Source of the DNA: Pseudothauera nasutitermitis
GTDB lineage: Bacteria > Pseudomonadota > Gammaproteobacteria > Burkholderiales > Rhodocyclaceae
Reading direction: 5' to 3'
DNA: 64,000 nt
NCBI RefSeq assembly: GCF_004801295.1
Contig: NZ_SSOC01000004.1
Location: 1 to 64,000 of the forward strand
The translations under genes and the position numbers were made by a program. The notes under the pieces were generated by a model. The model worked only from the letters and a program-made list of their open reading frames with translations, was not told where the DNA came from and did no database searches. The number at the start of each line of letters is the position of its first letter. Position 1 is the stretch's first letter. Shown in pieces: positions 29,901 to 38,292 of the stretch.

Positions 29901-30080
29901 GCCGGTGGCCACCAGCTTGTCCTTCATCTCCGCCAGCCAGGCCGGATGGACGCAGTCGCCGGTGGCGACCACGGCGATGCCCTTGCGCGCCGCCCACCAG
30001 GCCAGATGCTCCAGGTCCAGGTCGCGGCTGGTGGCGCGGGAATGCTTGGAATGCACGTGCAGGTCGGCGTGAAACAACAT
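26955..30080 (-). CDS. EndoQ-like PHP nuclease fused to a UvrD-type helicase
   Basis: A 1041-residue fusion. Residues 1-435 resemble endonuclease Q, a PHP-domain nuclease that nicks DNA at deaminated bases: HADLHVHSKHS, ATGDCVHPAWL, STEIST, AHIWTPWFAALGSQSGFDS, ISNSDAHSPSKLG, and a Cys cluster (C277, CPVC at 293-296). After a Pro/Ala linker, residues 465-1030 form an SF1A helicase: P-loop TAGPGAGKT (486-494), VDEFQD (663-668), GDPNQAIYGFRGAD, LTMHAAKGLEF and VALTRARDRL. The last residues, QFDLF, match the bacterial beta-clamp-binding pentapeptide. The likely role is nicking at damaged bases coupled to unwinding; this is inference. The ATG at 30078-30080 begins the PHP motif directly. Confidence 0.88.
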   Translation of the reverse strand: MLFHADLHVHSKHSRATSRDLDLEHLAWWAARKGIAVVATGDCVHPAWLAEMKDKLVATGDGLFALRPEIEAEVLKTLPPSCRTPVRFMLSTEISTIYKKGERTRKIHHVVYAPDFATADRLAASLGRIGNIASDGRPILGLDSRDLLEVVLESGPQAYLVPAHIWTPWFAALGSQSGFDSIQECYGDLAGHIFAVETGLSSDPEMNWRISSLDGFRLISNSDAHSPSKLGREATRFAGTPNYYAMRRALETGEGYVGTVEFFPEEGKYHLDGHRACNVRLDPQETLAHGGLCPVCGKPVTVGTAHRIETLADRKVGIPPPTAGTVTSLVPLPEMLAEILGSGVASQGVTREYDRVSAALGPDFAILCETPIDDIRRVHPLLGEAVERLRAGRVIREAGYDGEYGVIRLFEDGELKRFSHGDLLFDLPLPPQAAPTPALRVAEAAAEAPAAAPPLPAPSGLSGILAALDADQARAAARVDGPLIVTAGPGAGKTRMLTHRLAHLILERGVPAPACLAITFSRRAAGELRERLAALLPADAGECAIHTFHSLGLAFLHAEGAAAGLPADFRIADERERAAALAAELGVSNAKAARLLKAVSLAKRTGAPPADEESAAALAACRRLGEAGHWVDFDDLVSLPVDILERDPAVAARWQQRFRHICVDEFQDLDARQYRLLQRLAPSAASVCAIGDPNQAIYGFRGADATLFARFAQDFPGAGTLRLGRNYRSTAHIVGAAAQVIGSGTPDDATRPPGEPLTLYVAPDERAEADFIAASIESLLGGHDMLAANRKGAALAGADGGRPLGFADFAVLYRTDAQAAALREAFDRAGIPHRKSSPAPIAGHAMVNALLDALAQQGAQQQTTPLPERLASAVEQLRQEQDAAGQAALAEARRWLATLAADADEAQLRERVALCTEADFWDARAERVSLLTMHAAKGLEFAVVFVAGVEDGLVPFSWGPADAEAGVDDGTVTEERRLFYVALTRARDRLFLTRARERLWRGQRRALPPSPFLADIAPALLREQNAPPRKVNAEQRQFDLF

Positions 30081-30181
30081 GGCGCGGGAGTTCGGTTCCT
30101 GGTGATACGAACGATTATAGAAGCCGAAGCGCCACGCCCCCTCGATCGGTGCCGCGCCGCCCGGCGGATTTCGCCGCCCCG

Positions 30182-30979
30182 CTACGGCGCCTGCGGCCCC
30201 CTCATCCATCCCTGCCCGACCCGGAGCAGCACCCACATCACCAGCAGCGGCAGCACCAGGGTCTGCAGCAGAAAGACCACGATGATGCGCACCACATCGT
30301 CAACGATGCGGTCGGCGGTGTCCTTCAGCTTGCCGATGGCGGCTTTCAGGCGGTCCACCTGCTTGCCGATCTCCCACACGCCGGTGCCGCCCTCCTCGGC
30401 ATCGAGGCTGAGCAGGCCCTGGTCGACCTGCTCCAGACTGGCCTGGCGGGCCTGGTATTCGTCGGCCATGAAGGCATGGTAGGCGGCCTCGCTGCCCAGC
30501 GAGGCCAGCGGCACGATGAAGCGCACCAGCAGCAGGGCAACGAAGCCGCGCAGCAGCCAGCGCGAAGGCGGGCGGCCTTTCAGGACCAGCCAGGCCAGCC
30601 ACGCCGCCGCCACGCAGAGCACCAGGCTGACCGCCCAGGAGGCGCCGATCTTCATCAGCAGCAGCTGGGCGCCGAAGGCGATGCTGGCCGCCAGCATCAG
30701 CGTGGAGAACTGTTCGACGAGCTGGTTGAGCGGGTCCAGCACCTGGCCCGGGGTCAGGGTGATGCCCACCACCATGCTGCCGCTCACCTCGGTACCCTGC
30801 ACCACGGAGATCACCGCGTTGAGCGCGCGCGCGGTGGCGAAGCTGGCCACGGCGCGCTTCAGGCCTTCTTCTGCATAGCGTTCGGCGAGCTGGTCGAGCG
30901 GCTTCAGCCAGGCCAGCGCGGCAACCGCCAGCAGTACCGCGACCAGGGCGATGCGGCGGGGAAGAGTGGCTGCGGTCAT
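30182..30979 (-). CDS. Membrane protein of unknown function
   Basis: A 265-residue protein that I do not recognise. A basic N-terminus leads into a hydrophobic segment (IALVAVLLAVAALAWL), then a soluble stretch with PLDQLAERYAEEGLKRAVASFATARALN, several further membrane helices in the middle, an amphipathic helical stretch with a regular K/R-rich pattern (DRLKAAIGKLKDTADRIVDD), and a final helix. This suggests a polytopic inner-membrane protein with a periplasmic or cytoplasmic coiled segment. It lies 101 bp downstream of the EndoQ-UvrD start in the same orientation and is probably expressed separately. Confidence 0.7.
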   Translation of the reverse strand: MTAATLPRRIALVAVLLAVAALAWLKPLDQLAERYAEEGLKRAVASFATARALNAVISVVQGTEVSGSMVVGITLTPGQVLDPLNQLVEQFSTLMLAASIAFGAQLLLMKIGASWAVSLVLCVAAAWLAWLVLKGRPPSRWLLRGFVALLLVRFIVPLASLGSEAAYHAFMADEYQARQASLEQVDQGLLSLDAEEGGTGVWEIGKQVDRLKAAIGKLKDTADRIVDDVVRIIVVFLLQTLVLPLLVMWVLLRVGQGWMRGPQAP

Positions 30980-31171
30980 GGTGTCCTCCGGACAGGCGGA
31001 GCCTCCATGCTAAACCCCGGGGCGTGTTGACACGATCCCCGGCGTGCACGCCGGCGTCCGGTCGGCCCCGGGCAGGGCTCGGCAACACTTCGCCACGCAT
31101 CTCGGGCACCACCCGGCCACGGCTGGGTTACCTTACGACCTGTCGTTCCTTCTCCTGCCGAGCCGTTCCCC

Positions 31172-31561
31172 ATGAAGATCTCCCGCCACCTGGCCGCCGT
31201 GCTCCCCGCGCTGTTGCTCGGCGCCTGCATGAGCCACCCCGCCGATCTGCCTTCCGTCGTCGAAGTCCCGCCCGGCACCCCGGACGGCCAGCTGGAATTC
31301 AAGCTGGCCAGCGGCAGCTATGCCTGCGACCAGGGCGTGCGGGTAGGCGTGCAGCGCGAGCACGACCACAACCGCGATCGGCGCGTGACGGTGCTGTGGC
31401 GCGGCCAGCACCACGTGCTCGAACGCGACCCGTCCTATTCCGGCCTGCCGCGCTTCGAGAACAACCACAGCGGCCTGGTGTGGATCGATCTGCCGTGGAA
31501 GAGCGTGCTGCTCGACGGCCGCACGCAGAAGCCGCTGGCCACCGAGTGCCGCCTCGGTTGA
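31172..31561 (+). CDS. Small lipoprotein, MliC-like
   Basis: A 129-residue exported protein with a lipoprotein signal: AAVLPALLLGAC, with the lipid-bearing cysteine at residue 19. The mature part contains GSYACDQGVRVGVQRE, then VTVLWRGQHHVLE, and ends LATEC. This resembles MliC, the outer-membrane inhibitor of C-type lysozyme, including its paired cysteines, but the conserved core is loose. Inhibition of host lysozyme is therefore only a suggestion. ATG at 31172. It stands alone, upstream of the sulfate operon. Confidence 0.6.
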   Translation: MKISRHLAAVLPALLLGACMSHPADLPSVVEVPPGTPDGQLEFKLASGSYACDQGVRVGVQREHDHNRDRRVTVLWRGQHHVLERDPSYSGLPRFENNHSGLVWIDLPWKSVLLDGRTQKPLATECRLG

Positions 31562-31771
31562 ACGGCTTGCCCGACGGATGCCTTCGTGCCCGCCGGCAAA
31601 CCGGGCGACAATCCATATAAAAAAATAGACTTAAGAAATCACTTCTTATCAGTATTATTCACAAAGAACTGCCCGCACACTGTCTCCCATGCCGGATGAG
31701 CCGGTGGCGGCGGGCGGGGTGCATGCCCGGTCCGTCTCCCCAATGAGAACCGACAAGGAAACCGATCGATC
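31562..31771 (+). promoter_or_regulatory. Leader of the sulfate uptake operon
   Basis: A 210-bp gap whose centre (31614-31672) is strikingly AT-rich. It contains the inverted repeat TAAGAA/TTCTTA (31632-31648, 5-bp spacer) next to a -10-like TATTATT. A LysR-type regulator such as CysB could bind here, as sulfate transport genes are usually CysB-controlled; that is an inference. Confidence 0.45.
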
Positions 31772-32788
31772 ATGCTGAAGAAACTGATTCTGGGCGCCGC
31801 GCTGGGCGCTTCCGTATTCGCCAGCGGGTTCGCCGCCGCGCAGTCCAGCCCGCCGCTGCTCAACGCCTCCTACGACATCGCGCGCGAACTGTTCGGCGCC
31901 ATCAATCCCAAGTTCGTCGAACACTGGAAGCAGCAGACCGGCGAAACCGTGGTCATCGACCAGTCCTTCCAGGGCACCTCGCGCCAGGCGCAGGACATCA
32001 TCCAGGGCAAGAAGGTGGATACCGTGACCTTCAACCAGGTCACCGACATCAACGTGCTGGTGCAGCGCGGCTTCGTCGCCAAGGACTGGGCCCAGCGCTT
32101 TCCCAACAATGCTTCGCCGTACTACAGCACCACCGCCTTCCTGGTGCGCAAGGGCAACCCCAAGAACATCAAGACCTGGGACGACCTGGTGCGCCCGGAC
32201 GTGAAGCTGGTGTTCCCCAACCCCAAGACCTCCGGCAACGCGCGCTACAGCTATCTGGCCGCGTGGCTGTACGCCAACGAGAAGTTCAACGGCGACGAGG
32301 CCAGGACCCGCGAATTCGTCGGCAAGCTGCTGCACAACGTGGAGAACTTCCCCACCGGCGGGCGCGGCGCCACCGTGGCCTTCGCGCAGAACGGCCAGGG
32401 CGACGCGCTGCTGACCTTCGAATCGGAAGTGGTCAACATCGCCAACAGCGACGAGTTCAAGTCCGGCCAGTACGAGATCGTCGTGCCGCCGGTCAGCGTG
32501 CTGGCCGAGTTCCCGGTGGCCGTGGTGGACCGCGTGGTCGACGAAAAGGGCACCCGCAAGCTGGCCGCCGCCTTCCTGGAGTTCCAATACACCAAGGAAA
32601 TCCAGGAGCTGCTGACCACCTTCAACTACCGCGTGCATCACCCGGAAGTGGTCACCGCCACCGCCAGCAAGTTCCCGCAAGTGCGCCTGATCAACCCCAA
32701 CGACGTGCTGGGCAGCTGGGAAGACATCACCGCGAAGCACTTCGCCCCCAACGCCACGCTGGACCAGTTGCTGGCCAGCAAGCCGTAA
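31772..32788 (+). CDS. sbp: Periplasmic sulfate-binding protein
   Basis: Substrate-binding protein of the sulfate/thiosulfate ABC importer. 338 residues start with a signal peptide (KKLILGAALGASVFASGF, cleavage near AAAQ). The mature protein has the Sbp/CysP features: LLNASYDIARELF at the start, TFNQVTDIN, NPKTSGNARYSYLAAW, and AEFPVAVVDRVVDEKGT near the end. It is first in an operon with cysT and cysW; a terminator-like hairpin between sbp and cysT probably makes the binding protein more abundant than the permeases. Confidence 0.94.
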   Translation: MLKKLILGAALGASVFASGFAAAQSSPPLLNASYDIARELFGAINPKFVEHWKQQTGETVVIDQSFQGTSRQAQDIIQGKKVDTVTFNQVTDINVLVQRGFVAKDWAQRFPNNASPYYSTTAFLVRKGNPKNIKTWDDLVRPDVKLVFPNPKTSGNARYSYLAAWLYANEKFNGDEARTREFVGKLLHNVENFPTGGRGATVAFAQNGQGDALLTFESEVVNIANSDEFKSGQYEIVVPPVSVLAEFPVAVVDRVVDEKGTRKLAAAFLEFQYTKEIQELLTTFNYRVHHPEVVTATASKFPQVRLINPNDVLGSWEDITAKHFAPNATLDQLLASKP

Positions 32789-32839
32789 GCTCCCCGAATG
32801 CCGGTCGCCCGGACGGGTCACCGGCAGCAGGAAACCCGC

Positions 32840-32884
32840 AACCGTACCGCTGACCCACGGGGAGTGGTACGGTTCGCGTTTTTG
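32840..32884 (+). terminator. Intergenic hairpin between sbp and cysT
   Basis: AACCGTACC (32840-32848) pairs with GGTACGGTT (32866-32874), a perfect 9-bp stem with a 17-nt loop, followed by CGCGTTTTTGCG. It fits an intrinsic terminator with partial read-through, setting the excess of sbp over the permease genes. Confidence 0.72.
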
Positions 32885-32910
32885 CGCTCCGCATCACCGC
32901 CCCTTCGCAC

Positions 32911-33774
32911 ATGCCGTCCACCGTTTCCGCCAGAAGACACTGGTTCTTCCAACAGACGCCGGTCATGCCGGGGTTCGGGATCAGCTTCGGCCTCAGCACG
33001 CTGTTCGTCTCGCTGATCATCCTGTTCCCGCTGTCGGCGCTGCTGGCCCACGTCGCCGAACTGAGCTGGGCGCAGTACTGGCGGGCGATCAGCGACCCGC
33101 GCGTGGTCGCCAGCTACCGCGTGACGCTCACCGGCGCGCTGTATTCGTCGATCGCCGCCGCGCTGATCGGCCTGCTGCTGGCGTGGATCGTCACGCGCTA
33201 CGAATTCCCCGGCCGGCGCATCATCGACGCGCTGGTCGATCTGCCCTTCGCCCTGCCCACCGCCGTGGCCGGGCTGACCCTGGCGGTGCTGTTCGCTCCG
33301 GGCGGCTGGTTCGGCCAGTTCTTCGCCGCCCACGACATCAAGATCGCCTACGCCTACCCCGGCATCGTCATCGCCATGACCTTCACCAGCCTGCCCTTCG
33401 TGGTGCGCACGGTGCAGCCGGTGCTGCTCGAAGGCGACAAGGAATGCGAGGAGGCCGCGCGCTCGCTGGGCGCCACCGCCTTCCAGACCTTCTGGCGCAT
33501 CACCCTGCCGACCATCGTGCCCGCGCTGGTGGCCGGCACCTCCCAGGCCTTCATCCGCAGCCTGGGCGAGTTCGGCGCGGTGATCATGATCGCCGGCAAC
33601 ATGCCGTTCCGCACCGAAGTGTCGTCGCTGATGATCTTCGTGCGCCTGCAGGAGTTCGACTACCCGGCAGCCTCGGCCATCGCCTCGGTGATCCTGCTGG
33701 CCTCGCTGCTCATGCTGTTCGTCCTGCAACTGATCCAGGGCCGGCTGTTCCCGTGGCAGAGGGTGATGCGATGA
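32911..33774 (+). CDS. cysT: Sulfate ABC transporter permease CysT (CysU)
   Basis: One of two inner-membrane permeases of the sulfate importer, 287 residues with about six helices. The conserved coupling loop EEAARSLGATAFQTFWRITLP, which contacts the CysA ATPase, is intact, as is DLPFALPTAVAGLTL typical of CysT. Start ATG 32911. The stop overlaps the cysW start by 4 bp (ATGA). No cysA gene follows, so the ATPase must be encoded elsewhere or shared with another transporter. Confidence 0.94.
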   Translation: MPSTVSARRHWFFQQTPVMPGFGISFGLSTLFVSLIILFPLSALLAHVAELSWAQYWRAISDPRVVASYRVTLTGALYSSIAAALIGLLLAWIVTRYEFPGRRIIDALVDLPFALPTAVAGLTLAVLFAPGGWFGQFFAAHDIKIAYAYPGIVIAMTFTSLPFVVRTVQPVLLEGDKECEEAARSLGATAFQTFWRITLPTIVPALVAGTSQAFIRSLGEFGAVIMIAGNMPFRTEVSSLMIFVRLQEFDYPAASAIASVILLASLLMLFVLQLIQGRLFPWQRVMR

Positions 33775-34607
33775 AGCGCCCGGATTCCTGGCATCAATGG
33801 CTGCTCATCGCACTCGGCATCATCGCCGCCGGGCTGCTGCTGGTCGTCCCGCTCATCCTGATCTTCAGCCAGGCGCTGTCCGGCGGCTGGAGCCTGCTGC
33901 TGGCCAACCTGGACGAGCGCTACATGCGCCACGCCATCGGCCTCACCCTGCTGGCCACCGGGCTCACCGTGCCGATCAACCTGGCCTTCGGCATCCTGCT
34001 GGCCTGGTGCATCACGCATTACGAATTCCGCGGGCGCAGGCTGCTCACCACACTGGTGGACATCCCCTACGCGGTGTCGCCGGTGGTCGCCGGGCTGTGC
34101 TACATGATCGTCTACAGCGTGGAAGGCACGCTGGGGCGCTGGCTGTCCGAGCAGGGTGTGCAGGTCATCTTCGCCTGGCCGGGCATCGTGCTGGTGACCA
34201 TCTTCGTCACCTCGCCCTACGTGGCGCGCATCCTCATTCCGCTGATGCAGGCCCAGGGCACCGACGAGGAATACTCCGCGCTCACGCTGGGCGCCAGCGG
34301 CTGGCAGATCTTCAGCCGCATCACCCTGCCGCGCATCAAATGGGCGCTGCTCAACGGCGTGGTGGTCACCAACGCCCGCGCGGTGGGCGAATTCGGCGCG
34401 GTGGCGGTGGTCTCCGGCACCATCATGAACCAGACGCTGACCCTGCCGCTCTTGGTCGAACAACTCAACAACGACTACAAGACCGCCGCCGCGTTCACCG
34501 CCGCCTCGCTGCTGGCGTGCATGGCGCTGGTCACGCTGCTGCTGAAGAGCTTCATGGAATGGCGCACACGCGAACGCGAAGCGCGCATGGTGCCGGCGCC
34601 GCGCTGA
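33771..34607 (+). CDS. cysW: Sulfate ABC transporter permease CysW
   Basis: Second permease of the sulfate importer, 278 residues from ATG 33771, translationally coupled to cysT. Family marks are DIPYAVSPVVAGLCYMIVYS and the coupling helix EEYSALTLGASGWQIFSRIT, with GEFGAVAVVSG in the second half. An open frame begins upstream inside cysT but the ATGA start is the natural one. In many genomes cysA follows here; in this window the next gene is an unrelated small membrane protein on the opposite strand. Confidence 0.94.
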   Translation: MKRPDSWHQWLLIALGIIAAGLLLVVPLILIFSQALSGGWSLLLANLDERYMRHAIGLTLLATGLTVPINLAFGILLAWCITHYEFRGRRLLTTLVDIPYAVSPVVAGLCYMIVYSVEGTLGRWLSEQGVQVIFAWPGIVLVTIFVTSPYVARILIPLMQAQGTDEEYSALTLGASGWQIFSRITLPRIKWALLNGVVVTNARAVGEFGAVAVVSGTIMNQTLTLPLLVEQLNNDYKTAAAFTAASLLACMALVTLLLKSFMEWRTREREARMVPAPR

Positions 34608-34677
34608 GGCCGCTGCGTGGGGCTTGCACCCCTGGGAAATCTGGGGCGCGGTTGCCTGCTGCCACGGCGGCGGCGCC

Positions 34678-35013
34678 TCACGGACGCGGCGGCTCTTCCT
34701 CCGTGCGCACCTCGCGGATCACCTCGCCCTCGATCACCAGGCCACCGTCCGCCTGCCCGGGGCGCGGCGGCGCATTCCCGGCCATCTCGCGCATCTGCCT
34801 GCGCACCGCGCGGGTCTTCCACCACAGCCAGCCCCACACCACCACGCCCACGGCGACCACCGCGGCAAACAGCACCACCGAGAACATCAGCGCGAGCACG
34901 AACATGGCGCCGCCGACGATCACGGCGACAAGCTTCTGCCACAGGCTGAGCGGCGCGCCGCCGTTGAGCGGGATGCGGCCGAAAGGCGGGGTCTGGCGGA
35001 ATCTGGGATCCAT
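34678..35013 (-). CDS. Small membrane protein of unknown function
   Basis: An unrecognised 111-residue protein. From ATG 35011-35013 it has a short polar N-terminus (MDPRFRQTPPFGRIPLNGG), a long hydrophobic stretch from about residue 20 to 62 that can form two close membrane helices, then a basic helix (WKTRAVRRQMREMAG) and an acidic/proline-rich cytoplasmic tail ending EEEPPRP. It is convergent with cysW. A longer frame to 35169 adds residues without recognisable features. Function unknown. Confidence 0.6.
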   Translation of the reverse strand: MDPRFRQTPPFGRIPLNGGAPLSLWQKLVAVIVGGAMFVLALMFSVVLFAAVVAVGVVVWGWLWWKTRAVRRQMREMAGNAPPRPGQADGGLVIEGEVIREVRTEEEPPRP

Positions 35014-35207
35014 CGTGTGCTGTCCTTGTTCGTTCGCCCTGCGGGCGGATGGCCCGCGCGGGAAGGTGTCTGAGTGCCGGAGGCGCGGAAAGATTCCCGC
35101 GCGCCGGCCCTTCGCCCCGGAATGAGTACCCGGGCGGTAACGGTTAGCCGTTAACATACCCGCCGTCACCCCATCATGCTCTCCATTCCTGCAAAACCGC
35201 GTGCCCC

Positions 35208-37040
35208 ATGAACCTTGAAATGCTGTGGGTCTTCGCCCTGCTGGCCGCCTGCGTGGCGGCCTTCATCGCCAACCGCCCGCGCATGGACGTGGTGGCGATC
35301 ACCGCCATGCTCGCCCTGGTGGTCAGCGGCGTGCTGGAGGTCAACGAGGCCCTGGCCGGTTTCAGCGAACCCAGCGTGATCCTCATCGCCGCCTTCTTCA
35401 TCATCGGCGAAGGACTGGTGCGCACCGGCGTGGCCTACCGCGTCGGCGACTGGCTGATCCGCACCGCCGGCAGCAGCGAAACCCGCCTGCTGGTGCTGCT
35501 GATGCTGGCGGTGGCCGGGCTGGGCTCGGTGATGAGTTCGACCGGCGTGGTGGCCATCTTCATCCCGGTGGCGCTCAGCGTGGCCAACCGCATCGGCGCC
35601 AGCCCCGGGCGCCTGATGATGCCGCTGGCCTTCGCCGCGCTGATCTCCGGCATGCTCACCCTGGTCGGCACACCGCCCAACCTGGTGGTCAGCAGCGAAC
35701 TGGAACGCAACGGCTTCGAGGGTTTCGCGTTCTTCGACTTCACCCCGGCCGGGCTGGCCGTGCTTGCGGTCGGGGTGGCCTACATGCTGGTCGCCCGGCG
35801 CTGGCTGGCCGACAAGCCGGATCCCAAACCAGAGCGCAACGGACGCCGCCGCCGGCTGCGCGAGCTGGCTGAGGACTACCGTCTGCTCAACCGCGTGCGC
35901 CGCATGATGGTGGCCCAGGGCTCGCCGATGATCGGCCACACCCTGGGCGAACTGCAGCTGCGCGCCAGCCACGGCGCCAACATCATCGCCATCGAGCGCC
36001 AGCGCCAGTTCGGCCGGATCATGCTGACCACCTCGGCCAACCGCGAAATCCTCGCCGGTGACATCCTGCTGGTGGATTTCACCTGCCCCGCCGGGAACAT
36101 CGAACGCTTCACCACCGACATGCGCCTGCAGGACCGCGTGTTCAAGAACGACTACTTCACCGACATGTCGCGCGAACTGGGCCTGGCCGAGGTGACCCTG
36201 CCGCCCGGCTCCACGCTCATCGGCCGCTCCATTCTGGAGCTGCGCATGCGCTCGCAGCGCGGCATCAACGTGATGGGTGTGCGGCGCAACGGCCAACCGC
36301 TGGAAGACGACATCCTGCGCGAAAAGCTGAAGATGGGCGACACCCTGCTGATCGCCGGCACCTGGAAGGCCATCCGCCTGCTGCACACCCAGCCGCAGAA
36401 CTTCCTGGTGCTCACCCTGCCGGCGGAAATCGACGAGGCCGCGCCGGCCGCCAGCCGCGCGCCGCACGCCCTGCTCGCGCTGGCGATCACCGTGGGACTG
36501 ATGATTTCCGGCAGCGTGCCCAATGTCATCGCCGCGCTGATCGGCTGCCTGCTGATGGGCGCGCTGCGCTGCCTGGACCTCAACAGCGCCTACCGCTCCA
36601 TCCACTGGCAGAGCCTGATCCTGATCATCGGCATGCTGCCCTTCGCCACCGCGCTGCAGAAGACCGGCGGCATCGACGTGATCGTCTCCGCGCTGCTCGG
36701 CCTCACCGGCGAAGCCTCGCCGCGCGCGGTGATGGCCGTGCTGTTCGTGCTCACCGCGGTGGTCGGCCTGTTCATCTCCAACACCGCCACGGCGGTGCTG
36801 ATGGCGCCCATCGGCATCGGCCTGGCGCAGCAGCTCGGCGCCTCGCCCTACCCCTTCGCGATGACCGTGGCGCTAGCCGCCTCGGCAGCCTTCATGACCC
36901 CGGTGTCCTCGCCGGTGAACACCCTGGTGCTCGGCCCGGGGCACTACCGCTTCACCGACTTCGTGCGCATCGGCGTGCCCTTCACGCTGATCGTGCTGGT
37001 GATCTGCGTGGTCCTGCTGCCGGTGCTGTTCCCGCCCTGA
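35208..37040 (+). CDS. SLC13-type permease with RCK_C domains
   Basis: A 610-residue inner-membrane transporter of the SLC13/DASS (ion transporter superfamily) group. The first half (about 1-205) and last third (about 420-610) are membrane helices with paired family motifs such as [15 protein letters not shown] and [15 protein letters not shown]. Between them lie two TrkA-C (RCK_C) domains, around 215-300 and 305-395 (for example [14 protein letters not shown] and [11 protein letters not shown]). Proteins of this build include sulfate transporters in cyanobacteria and algae; the sulfate operon lies next door, but the substrate is not determined by sequence. Confidence 0.85.
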   Translation: MNLEMLWVFALLAACVAAFIANRPRMDVVAITAMLALVVSGVLEVNEALAGFSEPSVILIAAFFIIGEGLVRTGVAYRVGDWLIRTAGSSETRLLVLLMLAVAGLGSVMSSTGVVAIFIPVALSVANRIGASPGRLMMPLAFAALISGMLTLVGTPPNLVVSSELERNGFEGFAFFDFTPAGLAVLAVGVAYMLVARRWLADKPDPKPERNGRRRRLRELAEDYRLLNRVRRMMVAQGSPMIGHTLGELQLRASHGANIIAIERQRQFGRIMLTTSANREILAGDILLVDFTCPAGNIERFTTDMRLQDRVFKNDYFTDMSRELGLAEVTLPPGSTLIGRSILELRMRSQRGINVMGVRRNGQPLEDDILREKLKMGDTLLIAGTWKAIRLLHTQPQNFLVLTLPAEIDEAAPAASRAPHALLALAITVGLMISGSVPNVIAALIGCLLMGALRCLDLNSAYRSIHWQSLILIIGMLPFATALQKTGGIDVIVSALLGLTGEASPRAVMAVLFVLTAVVGLFISNTATAVLMAPIGIGLAQQLGASPYPFAMTVALAASAAFMTPVSSPVNTLVLGPGHYRFTDFVRIGVPFTLIVLVICVVLLPVLFPP

Positions 37041-37086
37041 TCGCAGTACACTGCGCCTTCGGCACCGCATGGCAAGGACCCACACG

Positions 37087-38286
37087 ATGAAACTCGGCAC
37101 CCCGCTTTCCTCCAGCGCGCTGCGCGTGATGCTGCTCGGCGCCGGCGAACTCGGCAAGGAAGTGGTCATCGCCCTGCAGCGTCTCGGCGTCGAGGTGATC
37201 GCGGTGGACCGCTACCCCGACGCGCCCGGCCATCAGGTCGCCCACCGTGCCCACGTCCTCCCGATGACCGACGGCGCCGCGCTGCGCGCGCTGGTGGAAG
37301 CCGAACGCCCGCACCTGATCGTGCCCGAGATCGAGGCCATCGCCACCGACATGCTGGCCGAGATCGAGGCCGCCGGGCTGGCCGAGGTCATCCCCACCGC
37401 GCGCGCCACCCAGCTCACCATGAACCGCGAGGGCATCCGCCGCCTCGCCGCCGAGGAGCTCGGCCTGCCCACCTCGTCCTACCGCTTCGCCAGTTCGCTG
37501 GAAGAACTGCGGGCCGCCATCGACGGCGGCATCGGCTACCCCTGCATCGTCAAGCCGGTGATGTCCTCTTCCGGCAAGGGCCAATCCACGCTGCGCGGGC
37601 CGGACGACGTGAACAAGGCCTGGGACTACGCCGCCGCCGGCGGGCGGGTGAACCAGGGCCGCGTCATCGTCGAGGGCTTCGTCGATTTCGAGTTCGAGAT
37701 CACCCTGCTCACCGTGCGCGCCCGCGACGCCGCCGGCACGGTGCAGACTTATTTCTGCGAGCCCATCGGCCACCTGCAGGTCTCCGGCGACTACGTCGAA
37801 TCCTGGCAGCCGCAGCCCATGCGCCCGGCCGCGCTGGCCCGCGCGCAGGAGATCGCCGCGGCGGTCACCGGCAACCTGGGCGGACGCGGCGTGTTCGGCG
37901 TCGAACTCTTCGTGCGCGGCGACCAGGTGTGGTTCTCCGAGGTCAGCCCGCGCCCGCACGACACCGGCCTGGTCACACTGTGCTCGCAGCGCTTCTCCGA
38001 ATTCGAACTGCACGCGCGCGCCATCCTCGGCCTGCCGGTGGACGTCGCGCTGCGCGAGCCCGGCGCCTCGGCGGTGATCTACGGCGGGCTGGACGAAACC
38101 GGCATCGCCTTCGAGGGCATCGCCGAAGCGCTCGCCGTGCCGCGCAGCGACCTGCGCCTGTTCGGCAAGCCGGAGTCCTTCAGCAAGCGCCGCATGGGTG
38201 TGGCGGTGGCCAACGGCGAAAACGTGGAACAGGCGCGCGAGCGTGCGAAGCGGGCCGCCGGCAAGATCAGGCCGGTACACGCCTGA
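37087..38286 (+). CDS. purT: Formate-dependent phosphoribosylglycinamide formyltransferase PurT
   Basis: ATP-grasp enzyme that formylates glycinamide ribonucleotide with formate and ATP in purine synthesis. 399 residues from ATG 37087, with AAGGA 8 nt upstream; an ATG at 37069 is less well placed. Motifs: [16 protein letters not shown] at the N-terminus, [12 protein letters not shown] (the ATP-grasp loop), GVFGVELFV and [14 protein letters not shown]. It lies 46 bp after the SLC13 gene and could be read from the same transcript. Its 3' end faces the AEC carrier gene, 6 bp away. Confidence 0.95.
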   Translation: MKLGTPLSSSALRVMLLGAGELGKEVVIALQRLGVEVIAVDRYPDAPGHQVAHRAHVLPMTDGAALRALVEAERPHLIVPEIEAIATDMLAEIEAAGLAEVIPTARATQLTMNREGIRRLAAEELGLPTSSYRFASSLEELRAAIDGGIGYPCIVKPVMSSSGKGQSTLRGPDDVNKAWDYAAAGGRVNQGRVIVEGFVDFEFEITLLTVRARDAAGTVQTYFCEPIGHLQVSGDYVESWQPQPMRPAALARAQEIAAAVTGNLGGRGVFGVELFVRGDQVWFSEVSPRPHDTGLVTLCSQRFSEFELHARAILGLPVDVALREPGASAVIYGGLDETGIAFEGIAEALAVPRSDLRLFGKPESFSKRRMGVAVANGENVEQARERAKRAAGKIRPVHA

Positions 38287-38292
38287 ACGCGT

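Noticed and set aside
27510-30482. Open frame of about 990 codons on the plus strand opposite the EndoQ-UvrD gene
   Set aside because: Shadow frame; the minus strand carries all conserved motifs.
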